Part shown: one piece after another, positions 1 through 6,944 of the stretch
Numbering within the stretch: position 1 is the first letter of the stretch
Layout: every line of letters starts with the position of its first letter
From: Mycoplasmataceae bacterium
GTDB lineage: Bacteria; Bacillota_I; Bacilli_A; Mycoplasmatales; Metamycoplasmataceae
NCBI GenBank assembly: GCA_017511585.1
Contig: JAFWJI010000033.1
Coordinates: 1-7,354 of the forward strand
Direction: 5' to 3'
DNA: 7,354 nucleotides
The notes under the pieces: model-generated
What the model was told of the DNA's origin: nothing
Databases searched by the model: none
Seen by the model: the letters and a program-made list of their open reading frames with translations, nothing else
Translations under genes and position numbers: made by a program

Positions 1-1137
1 TACACTAACAACATTTTTATTAGCTTCATTTGAATTATCAATCATAATAAAATCTTTAATATCTTTGTTAATATTTTTCTTAAAAAAATCATTAATTTCT
101 TCAATTGAATTTATTTTATTTTTATGTTCTAAAATTTTGGTTTTATAATTTGCTTCAATATTTTTTAATGCATTATCAATTGCTCTTGAATATTTTCCTT
201 GTTTAGGTAAAATTATCTTATTTTTAAAAATCAAATCATTAGCTTCTATTTCAATATTTGTAATCATAAAATCTGGTTGATTTCTATTAGAATAAAAATA
301 ATTTAAAAAATCAACTACTGTTTGATAAAGATCTATTTTTATTTCTAAAACATAATCTTCTTGCATAAAAAAAGAACCATTTTTAAAATAATGAATTACA
401 ACAAATAAAAGATCATCATGTTCTTTAAAAACAATTACATCAAAATCTTTATCGATATTAAAAGTTATTGATTGATTTTCAAATTTATTTGATAAATATT
501 GAATTACATTTCGAAATTCGGCAGCTAATTCATATTGTTCGTTTTCAGAAGCTATTAACATTTGTTTTTTAATTTTATTAATAATATCTTTATTATTAGA
601 TGAAGATAAAATTTTTTTGGCATATTCAAATTTTGTTTTTCAAAAATTAAAATCATTAGATTGAATTGGCAAACCATTTTCATATAAACATTCTCTAATT
701 AAAAAATTTTTAATTACTTTATATCCATAATTAGGCGGTAATGGACCATAATAATATGAATTATTAGAATGTTTATAAAAAAATTTAGTTTTAAATTCTA
801 ATTTATTAGATTTTAATTCAACAACAATGTAAGGATATTTTTTATCATCCAATAACAAAACATTATAATATGGTTTATTTTTTTTTATTAACTCTTGCTC
901 TAATAGTAGAGCTTCTTTTTCATTAGAACAAACAATATAATCAATATTATTAACTTTTGATATTAATAATGGCGTTTTATAAGAGTTTATAGAACCATTA
1001 AAATATTGACTTACTCTTTTTTTTATATTTTTAGCTTTTCCTATATATAAAATTTCATTATTTAATTTAAATATATAAACCCCACACAAATTAGGTAAAG
1101 AATTTATTTTTAAATTTTCAATCTTAGTTTTTGTCAT
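1..1137 (-). CDS. uvrC: UvrC, excinuclease ABC subunit C (C-terminal part beyond the window)
   Basis: UvrC makes the dual incisions flanking bulky DNA lesions in nucleotide excision repair, recruited by UvrB. The 379 visible codons hold three recognisable parts. The GIY-YIG nuclease spans about residues 14-100: GVY at 19-21, LYIGKAKN at 30-37, Arg41 as catalytic Arg, and EALLLE at 75-80 carrying the metal-binding Glu, followed by the family stretch LLLDDKKYPYI. A UVR motif that would contact UvrB lies at about 191-216 (ENEQYELAAEFRNVIQYL). The RNase H-like second nuclease begins near residue 362; Asp367 in IDNSN matches the first acidic residue of its active site. UvrC is usually 570-620 residues, so about 200 are cut off. 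Trp166 is UGA (640-642), which would end the gene under the standard code. The ATG at 1137 lies 14 bases inside the thioredoxin gene and has no clear Shine-Dalgarno sequence, so translation is probably coupled to it. Confidence 0.96.
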
Positions 1138-1456
1138 AAATGCATTTGTTTAATTCATCTATTATTACTTGTTCAGGAATATATTCATACATAATAGATT
1201 TAATTTCAGAATTATTAATAAAAACATGAGTTGGAACTTTTTTTACTTGAAATTTAGATTCAACACGAAATAATTTAGATTCTTCAGCATCAACTTTAAT
1301 AAAAGTTACTTTATTTAAAAATTGTTTTTCTACTTCTTCTATAATAGGTAACATCATATGACAGTCTCCACATCATTGAGTTCCAAATCATAGATAAATA
1401 GGTCCTTTATTATCTTTAATAAATTTTTGAGCTTGAGCTCATAAAAATTCTTTCAT
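1124..1456 (-). CDS. Thioredoxin-family protein with CGDC active site
   Basis: A 110-residue single-domain thioredoxin, probably a cytoplasmic dithiol reductant or disulfide exchanger. The active site is WCGDC at residues 28-32 (Cys29 and Cys32), after a predicted beta strand (IYLWFGTQ). The cis-proline loop VPTHVFI lies about 45 residues later, as in the fold, and the preceding FIKVDAEES is the usual beta3 strand ending in VD. No signal peptide or membrane segment is seen. Classical thioredoxins have CGPC; here Pro is replaced by Asp, which should change redox potential and partner choice, so it may not be the main thioredoxin. Trp6, Trp23 and Trp28 are all UGA. A standard-code reading would start at an internal Met (1357) and lose the active site. 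The gene starts 2 bases after the FtsK-like gene ends, with AAGGA about 12 bases upstream inside that gene, and its stop overlaps the uvrC start. Confidence 0.93.
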
Positions 1457-1458
1457 TT

Positions 1459-2601
1459 TTATTGTTTTTCCTTATCTTTATCTTTTTGATTTTTTTCATC
1501 TGAATACAATTCATCAATTTCAACTGTATTTGGAGCTGTTTGAAAAATATCTAATTCAAAATCAAAACCTTCTATTTCTGGTGCGTCTTTATATTTATTT
1601 TCAATTGAATCAAAATTAAACTCAGATGTTAAATTATTTTTTAAATTTAATTGAGTAGTTTTTTCTTCTAACATTTGTTTTTCTAATTCATCATTATCAT
1701 TTATTACAATATCTTCGTTTGAAAAAATACTTTTTGTATTATCAAAAGAAATTGTTGTTGTCTTTATTTCTAATGAATTATTTTGATTGTTGACTAAAAA
1801 ATTATTATCATTTGATGAATTAGAATCTTCAAAAGATAAATCTAATATTTTAGTTTTGTAATCTTCAAATTCTTTTTTATTAACAATTTCTTTTCTATTT
1901 AAATTACCAAACATTTTAGTTTTTATTAATTTAATAATTGATCCTTTGTAAGTATAAAAAACAAAATAAGATATAAATAATACTCCAATAATAATAGAAA
2001 CTATATAACTTGATCAAGAAACTAATAGCGACATAAATAAACAAACAATTATTCCTGAATTTCAAGTATTAGGCAATGCAGGATTACCATATGTATTTGA
2101 TGTTGAATTGTATTGTGTAAAACTTTTTCATCAATCACTAAAAAAATTTTTAAAAGCACCAGAGCCTGGAAATACTGTTTTATTACGTGCTATTTGAATG
2201 CTAGATTCAACAATTAAAGCAATTCCGATTGCAAAAAATAAATAAGTTATTCATGAAAAATGAAATTTTTTAGAAAATTTTTTGGCAATTAATTTATCTA
2301 TCCTTATATCAATTTGAAACAACATCGATAAACCTAGAATAATAAAACCGACATAAATAAAATAAGAACAATAACCAAAAAGTAGTCCGAATGTATATCC
2401 TGGTATTGTATTAAAACCTGGTACTTGAATAAATGAAACTACTAACAAAAAAGAAGATAAAATTAAAATCAATAATCCTATAAATTCTTTTGATTTAAAT
2501 ATTTCATATTGTTTTTGATTATTTATTGAAATTTTTATTTTTTTTCAAAAAAAAGAATCTTTAGTTTTCTTTTTATTTTTATTAGCAATCTTTCTCGACA
2601 T
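1459..2601 (-). CDS. FtsK-like N-terminal membrane protein without ATPase motor, acidic C-terminal tail
   Basis: A 380-residue protein of unproven function. Residues 1-40 are Lys-rich. Hydrophobic segments follow at about 41-60, 70-95, 116-134, 182-199 and 200-217. A loop at about 140-180 (FPGSGAFKNFF, Trp157-Trp158, PALPNTWNSG) sits between the third and fourth. This arrangement, with FGLLFGYCSYFIYVGFIILG at 71-90, resembles the multi-pass N-terminal domain of FtsK/SpoIIIE DNA translocases; that is my reading by eye, not a search result. Residues about 230-380 are hydrophilic, Asn/Asp/Glu-rich and low in complexity, like an FtsK linker, ending in a Lys/Asp/Glu tail. The frame then stops at TAA (1459-1461) with no Walker A or B ATPase domain. 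Six Trp codons are UGA, which is why the gene looks like two or three fragments under the standard code. It heads the operon with thioredoxin and uvrC. It could be a split or decayed FtsK, or an unrelated membrane protein. Confidence 0.8.
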
Positions 2602-2608
2602 ATTTACT

Positions 2609-2614
2609 ATTATA
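2609..2614 (-). promoter_or_regulatory. Probable -10 element (TATAAT), leaderless start for the FtsK-like gene
   Basis: On the minus strand a perfect TATAAT is followed by AGTAAAT and then directly by the ATG at 2601. With a start site about 7-8 bases downstream of the -10 element, transcription would begin at or next to the A of the start codon, giving a leaderless mRNA. No Shine-Dalgarno sequence precedes this ATG, which fits. No convincing -35 box is visible 16-18 bases upstream, which is common in mycoplasmas. It would drive the FtsK-like, thioredoxin and uvrC genes. Confidence 0.55.
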
Positions 2615-2663
2615 AAACAAAATAAAATGGTTTTTTACTTAAATTTTAGTTAATATTTAAATT

Positions 2664-2669
2664 AAGGAG
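2664..2669 (+). promoter_or_regulatory. Shine-Dalgarno sequence AAGGAG deciding the DJ-1-family start
   Basis: AAGGAG is the strongest ribosome binding site in the window. Two ATG codons follow back to back, at 2672 and 2675. The first is only 2 bases from the site, the second 5 bases, so the second is the more likely start. Confidence 0.7.
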
Positions 2670-2674
2670 TTATG

Positions 2675-3226
2675 ATGAAATTATTAGTAGTTACAATTGA
2701 AAAATTTCAAGAAATTGAAATGTATGGAGTCTTAGGAACTTTAAAAAGATCTGGAAAATTTGAACAAATGATTTTTTGAAATCCAGATGGACAAAAAGAA
2801 GTTGTGGGTTCAAATCAAATTGGTTCAATAAAAACAATTAATGAAGAAATAAATGTTGATGATTTTGATGCTATTTTTATACCCGGTGGAGCTTCATGTA
2901 TCAACTTAAGAACAAACCAAAAAGCAATTAAATTAATTGAAGAATTTATCAATAAAGATAAATGAATAATATCAATTTGTGATGGTCCTAATGCATTACA
3001 TGATAATAATATTTTTTTAGAAAAGCAATATTCTTCTTATCCAATTGAAAATATTGATAAAAAATCTGGTAAAAATAGAAATAAAAACTACATAACTGTA
3101 GATAAAAAATATATTACAGGTAAATGTCCGTCTGCATCGATTGATTTAGGAATTAAAGTAATTGAAACTATTTTTTCAAAAGAATTATCTCAAAAAGTTT
3201 ATAAGGCAATTTTTGGAATTGAATAA
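2675..3226 (+). CDS. DJ-1/PfpI-family protein
   Basis: A 183-residue cytoplasmic protein of the DJ-1/PfpI (class I glutamine amidotransferase-like) superfamily. Members include chaperone-like stress proteins, glyoxalases/deglycases and peptidases, so the substrate cannot be stated. Landmarks: strand MKLLVVTIEK, then Glu15 at the position of the conserved Glu that activates the Cys in DJ-1; the IFIPGGASC turn at 68-75; the nucleophile elbow IICDGPNAL-type motif with Cys102; and a C-terminal TGKCPSASIDLGIKVIE segment matching the DJ-1 stretch with T-S/R-GPGTS. Asp103 follows the Cys where many relatives have a small residue or His. Length is normal for a single-domain member. Two Trp codons (Trp35, Trp97) are UGA. 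It is the only plus-strand protein gene here, read divergently from the FtsK-like operon and ending just before the tRNA-His gene on the opposite strand. An alternative ATG lies one codon upstream. Confidence 0.93.
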
Positions 3227-3232
3227 AAAAAA

Positions 3233-3309
3233 TGGGGTAGATAACGGGGATCGAACCCGCGAATGTCGGAGCCACAACCCGATGCGTTAACCACTTCGCC
3301 ATATCTACC
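3233..3309 (-). tRNA. tRNA-His (anticodon GTG), CCA encoded
   Basis: The minus strand folds into a full cloverleaf. The acceptor stem is GTAGATA (3308-3302) with TATCTAC (3243-3237). An extra 5' G (3309) faces discriminator C (3236), the G-1:C73 pair that marks tRNA-His. The D stem is GCG/CGC with the GG pair in its loop. The anticodon stem is TCGGG/TCCGA around the loop TTGTGGC, with anticodon GTG at 3275-3273. The T arm is GCGGG-TTCGATC-CCCGT. CCA is encoded at 3235-3233 and is followed directly by a run of eight T on the minus strand. The total is 77 bases, with all arms intact. It lies between the HAD gene upstream and the convergent DJ-1-family gene. Confidence 0.98.
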
Positions 3310-3325
3310 ACTTTGAATAAGTAAA

Positions 3326-3331
3326 ATTATA
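3326..3331 (-). promoter_or_regulatory. Candidate -10 element (TATAAT) for tRNA-His
   Basis: A perfect TATAAT on the minus strand lies in the 29-base gap between the HAD stop codon and the tRNA, ending 16 bases before the tRNA 5' end. That would allow a start with a short 5' leader. No clear -35 box is visible, and TATAAT arises easily in such AT-rich sequence. Read-through from the HAD gene is the alternative. Confidence 0.4.
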
Positions 3332-3338
3332 ATATTTT

Positions 3339-4166
3339 TTATTCATTATTTTCTAAATATTCAAAAATTTTCAAGCCTATTGCATTTGTATTATTTGTAC
3401 CTATTCTAGGTTTAATTTTTTCTTTTAAATCTGGATGAGAATTTTCTAATGCATAACCATTTTTACCAGCATTTAAAATCATTTCATAATCATTACCACT
3501 ATCTCCGAAAGTAACTATATTATCTTTATCAATATTTAATATATTAGCTAATTCTGTAAGTCCAGATCATTTTGAAATATTTTTTGGATTTAAATCTAAA
3601 TAAACTGAATTAGTTAAATAAATAGAACAATCTTTTGAAAATGATTCTTGAAATTTTGGAAAATTATTTACACAAAAATCACTTAAACTAAATAATGATA
3701 ATTGTGTTATTGTTTGACCATTAAATAATTTAGTGTCATTTGGATTTTCTAAAATATGTCTTTTTATATTATCATCTAATTCTTTTGTTAATTCAGTGCA
3801 ATTTTCATTTTCATGTTCTTTAAAACCTATTCAATCTTTGTCTGTATGTAGTTTAAAAACTACATTGTTTTTTAATGCTAAATCTAACATTGTTAAATAA
3901 TATTTTGGATTAATACCATGTAAAACTATTGTTTTATCATTATTTACATCATGAACTAAAGAACCATTATTACATACAAAAAAATCAACATAAGGCATTA
4001 ATTCTTTTAAAGGTCATGTTCTTTTTAATGCTCTACCTGTTGCAATAGCTACAAAATGACCTTGCTCTCTTGCTTTTTTAAAAGCTAATAAAGTTTCTGG
4101 ATGAACTTTTCCATTATCCATTAACATTGTTCCATCAACATCTGTTGCAAAAACATATTTTTTCAT
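3339..4166 (-). CDS. Cof-type HAD-superfamily phosphatase
   Basis: A 275-residue cytoplasmic hydrolase of the HAD superfamily, Cof/class IIB type. These remove phosphate from sugar phosphates, nucleotides or cofactors; the substrate cannot be predicted. All four catalytic motifs are present: DVDGT at 9-13 (Asp9 nucleophile, Asp11 acid/base), Thr43 in AIATGR, Lys199 in NISKWSGL, and GDSGND at 221-226. The region between Thr43 and Lys199 holds the cap domain, and the length is typical. Trp51, Trp112 and Trp200 are UGA; the first would truncate the gene to 50 residues under the standard code. The ATG at 4166 gives the domain start, with GAGGA (4179-4175 on the minus strand) 8 bases upstream inside the end of gpsA. 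Only 4 bases separate it from the gpsA stop, so the two are probably cotranscribed and translationally coupled. A longer in-frame start at 4226 would overlap gpsA and add no domain. Confidence 0.94.
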
Positions 4167-4170
4167 AATA

Positions 4171-5154
4171 CTATTCCTCATCTTCATCATTATTTCATAA
4201 TTTTTTAATTTCTTCTTCTGCATCACTATTTTTATATATTATGTTATAAAGTGTTGAACAAATTGGTAAATTTAAATTATTTTCAATTCTAATTTTTTCC
4301 ACAATTTTTAATGCTGTTAAACCTTCTACTGTTGCATTTTTATCAATTTCTTTTTTTATAAAATTTATTCCAAATTGAAAGTTTCTTGAATTAATATCAG
4401 TTGCAGTTAAAATCAAATCACCTAAACCAGTTAAACCATAAATAGTTTTTTCTTTTCCACCCATAAACTTATTAAAAATCGCCATTTCTTTTACTCCTCT
4501 TGTTAAATAAGAAGCTAAAGTATTTATTTTATATCCTAATTGATTCAAAATACCAGAACCAATTGCTAATATATTTTTGTAAATTCCACCAACTTCTGAA
4601 CCGATTACATCACTTTGGATATACAACTTAAAATAGCTATTGTTAAATAATTTTTGAACTTCAGCAATTTGATTTTTGTCATAACCAATTGCTACTACTG
4701 ATGTAAGTGATTTTTTTATTATTTCAATTGCAAAAGAAGGACCAGAAATAGAAACTAATCCTCTTATTTTTTTGTTAGATTTAATTTTATCTAAAATACC
4801 TTCATGTAATGGTAATTCAGTATTTGGATAAAAACCTTTACAACCATTTATAATTAAAACTTCTTTTTCAATATTTTGTTCTATTGATTTAATAACTGAA
4901 TCAATTGCAATTGATGGTAATGCTAAAACTATATAATCTGCAGCTTTTAATGAAAAATTTAAATCATTAGAAGTTTTAAATTTATTAAAAACAATATCAT
5001 TAAAATATTTTGTATTTCTACCTTTTTCAATATCTTGTAATTCTTTTTCATCAATACCATAAATTAAAATGTTATTTTTAGGATTTGCATCAAATAAAAC
5101 ATTTGCAAATGCAGAACCTAATGCACCAGAGCCAATTATAGTTATATTTTTCAT
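4171..5154 (-). CDS. gpsA: Glycerol-3-phosphate dehydrogenase, NAD(P)+ dependent
   Basis: GpsA interconverts dihydroxyacetone phosphate and sn-glycerol 3-phosphate, supplying the backbone for membrane phospholipids and glycolipids. The protein has 327 residues, the normal length. Visible signatures are the Rossmann loop IIGSGALGSAF at 6-16, the GCKGF segment with Lys106, SGPSFAIEI at 137-145, EVGGIYKNILAIGSGI at 187-202 with catalytic Lys193, LTRGVKEM at 217-224, and GLTGLGDLILT at 240-250 followed by NSRNFQFG with the substrate-binding Arg257. VEGLTALK follows at 276-283. The C-terminus is an acidic tail; the single Trp320 is UGA, so a standard-code reading loses the last eight residues. The start is taken at ATG 5154 because the family begins just before the Rossmann strand, with AGGTG a few bases upstream. 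A GTG at 5160 is an in-frame alternative. It is followed after 4 bases by the HAD phosphatase gene. Confidence 0.96.
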
Positions 5155-5190
5155 TTTCACCTACATTTTAAACATTTTTATAATCAAATA

Positions 5191-5212
5191 ATTAATATTA
5201 TAAAATATTAAT
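5191..5212. repeat. Perfect AT-only inverted repeat at the glycosyltransferase stop / gpsA upstream region
   Basis: ATTAATATT (5191-5199) and AATATTAAT (5204-5212) are exact reverse complements separated by 4 bases, so RNA could form a 9-bp hairpin. It covers the glycosyltransferase stop codon (5210-5208). It is not followed by a T run on the minus strand, so it is a poor intrinsic terminator, and an all-A/T palindrome of this size may arise by chance. Confidence 0.4.
5197..5202 (-). promoter_or_regulatory. Candidate -10 element (TATAAT) for gpsA and the HAD gene
   Basis: A perfect TATAAT on the minus strand lies in the centre of the inverted repeat, 42 bases before the gpsA ATG. A second, weaker TATAAA sits at 5182-5177. 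No -35 box is clear. If used, gpsA and the HAD gene have their own transcript; otherwise they are read through from the glycosyltransferases. Confidence 0.3.
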
Positions 5213-6944
5213 CCAAACTAAATAATTGTTCTCTAGTAATATTTTCTTTTTTACATCAATTATCAATTAATTTGTCTTGCTTAACAAATTTATCTGTACA
5301 AAAAACAAAATCTTCTTTTTTATATTTTTTGTTTGTTTTAATAAAAGTTAATGAATATAAAAATAAAAAACAAAATTGTGAAAATCACATAGAACCGACT
5401 AATACATTTATAAAAATAAAGATAAATGATAAATATAAATTTTTATTGTACAAATCAAAGAAAACAAAATTGAGATCAAATACTAATAATAAAATAGTAA
5501 AAACAATGAAAAGATAAATAAAATTTTTTACCTTTTTTAAATTAATCCATTTGTTGTTTTTGTTATTTGTAGTTGATCTAGTCGGAGAAAAATCTGCATA
5601 TTTAGAAAAATAAAAAGCTTTTACATATCTATAAAATGAATATCAAAAAGTAGAAAAATTATATATTGTATAAAAAAATGTAAATGATAAAGATTTTCAT
5701 TTTAAAAATAGAAATGATTCTAAAAAACCGGCAATAAAATTTACAATAAAAGAAGCACAAAAACATATTAATAAAATTTGATATTCTTTATGAGAAATAA
5801 AATCTTTCCAATAATTAACTAATAAAAAAACTAAAATTGAAATTACTATAACTAAAAAAATATTTCTATATGGCTTAATAACGCATTCATTAAAACATTT
5901 TCTATAAAATGTTCTTTTTGTTTCATTTTGATTTTTAAAAAAATATTCTTTATAAAATTTAAGTCCTCAATCAATAACTCTATAAATTCTAGTAAAAGAA
6001 TTTAATATTGAATTATCATAAGCTTGCATTGAAATTGCAAATGGATTTATCAAACCTACTCAATATTTTTTTGTAGCTAACATTTCTAATCAACCATCTT
6101 CTAAACAACTATCTGGAAATAATAAATCAAATTCTTTTAACATTTCTTTTTTTATTAAACAAGCAGATGAATATAAATTAACTTCATTTGACATAATAAA
6201 ATTTTTATAAAAATTTTCAAAAATAAAGACCCTATTTTCTGAGTGCATTAAATTATTAGTAAATAAATTATTTGTTTTAAAATTTTGCATCATAGAAGAT
6301 ACTCAACCTAATCTTTTTTGATTTTTAGAATTAAAAAAAACTAAAGAAGTTTTAACGAAATTTTTATCTATTGCAACATCAGCATCTTGAATTAATAAAT
6401 AATCAAATTTAGCTCCACTATTTTTTAAAAAATGATTTAAATTATCTGCTTTATTAGTACTTGGTCGATTCAAATAATGATAATTTATTTTATGTTTTTT
6501 AGCAAATTCTCTAATTTTTTTAGATATTTCTAAATTAGAAGAACCATCGCTTATCCAATATTCAATATTAGAATAATTTTGTTGCATTGTTTGTAATAAT
6601 CTTTCAGCCCAAAAATCATTATGAGTTGTATAAACAGATACAACTTTGGGAAGTTTCTTTGGTAACTTATTATTTTTTAAAATTTCTAATAGTTCTATAG
6701 TAATTTTTCTTCTAAAAAAATAAGTTAAAAACAAATTAAAAAAACCATTAAAAATTGAAGTAAATAAAATCAAAAAAGATAGTACTAATAAATTTATATA
6801 AAAAATATTGTAATTTTTTTCTTTAACAAAGAAAAAGAAAGAAAAAAATAAATAAATAGCAATTAATAGAAAAAGAAAGAAAAAAACATATTTTTTTCAA
6901 AAATTTATTTTTTCATATAAATCTTTTGTTTTTAGATTAAACAT
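5208..6944 (-). CDS. Membrane glycosyltransferase, family 2 (synthase-like)
   Basis: A 578-residue integral membrane enzyme that probably adds sugars from a nucleotide-sugar donor to a surface glycan or glycolipid; donor and product are unknown. Two hydrophobic segments (about 20-40 and 48-77) precede a GT-A domain: VVSVYTTHND at 101-110, Asp133 in ISDGSS, KADN at 165-168, and the metal-binding QDADV motif with Asp187 and Asp189. Glu282-Asp283 in CLEDGW fits the catalytic-base ED motif, and TRIYRVIDW at 318-326 sits where processive synthases have a Q/R-x-x-R-W motif. About five membrane segments follow, then a soluble tail of about 50 residues. Several Trp are UGA (214, 285, 295, 326 and others), others UGG. 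The ATG at 6944 overlaps the upstream paralogue's stop by 8 bases, with AAGGA about 11 bases before it. Processive capsule or glucan synthases of mycoplasmas are plausible relatives, but this is unproven. Confidence 0.88.
6831..6886. repeat. Two identical 18-base homopurine repeats inside the glycosyltransferase gene
   Basis: The 18-base string G-A5-G-A3-G-A7 occurs exactly at 6831-6848 and again at 6869-6886 on the plus strand, 38 bases apart. On the coding strand these are T/C tracts encoding the Phe-rich first membrane segment. Because 38 is not a multiple of three, the two copies are read in different frames, one giving Phe/Leu and the other Phe/Ser. Confidence 0.75.

Larger units (their letters stand above)
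2602..2671. promoter_or_regulatory. Divergent intergenic region between the FtsK-like and DJ-1-family genes
   Basis: About 70 bases carry the control signals for both directions. The minus-strand TATAAT lies at 2609-2614. On the plus strand TAAAAT at 2623-2628 is one mismatch from TATAAT and would give a leader of about 40 bases to the DJ-1-family gene, but no -35 box supports it. If both are used, the two -10 elements are only 8 bases apart, so the polymerases would compete. No hairpin or operator-like repeat was seen. Confidence 0.35.

Noticed and set aside
878..886. Run of nine T (A9 on the coding strand) in uvrC as a frameshift or phase-variation tract
   Set aside because: The frame is intact, and the run encodes the conserved LIKKNKP segment. 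Lys-rich conserved codons in an AT-rich genome explain it.
1459..1914. Separate small acidic protein starting at 1914
   Set aside because: The frame continues upstream without a true stop once UGA is Trp, so this is the tail of the FtsK-like gene and its Met is internal.
3225..3232. Run of eight A/T as a terminator of the tRNA-His or DJ-1-family gene
   Set aside because: There is no separate hairpin before it; it may help end tRNA transcription, but I cannot support a classical terminator.
4167..4226. Longer start for the HAD gene at 4226
   Set aside because: It would overlap gpsA by 56 bases and add 20 charged residues before a HAD domain that begins normally at 4166, which has a good ribosome site.
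5158..5160. GTG start for gpsA
   Set aside because: It adds only Met-Lys before the usual family N-terminus and lies within the probable ribosome site AGGTG. ATG at 5154 is preferred, though not proven.
5272..5517. Plus-strand open frame of 81 codons
   Set aside because: It starts at TTG, is Lys/Asn-rich with no motif, has no ribosome site, and lies antisense to the well-supported C-terminal membrane part of the glycosyltransferase gene.
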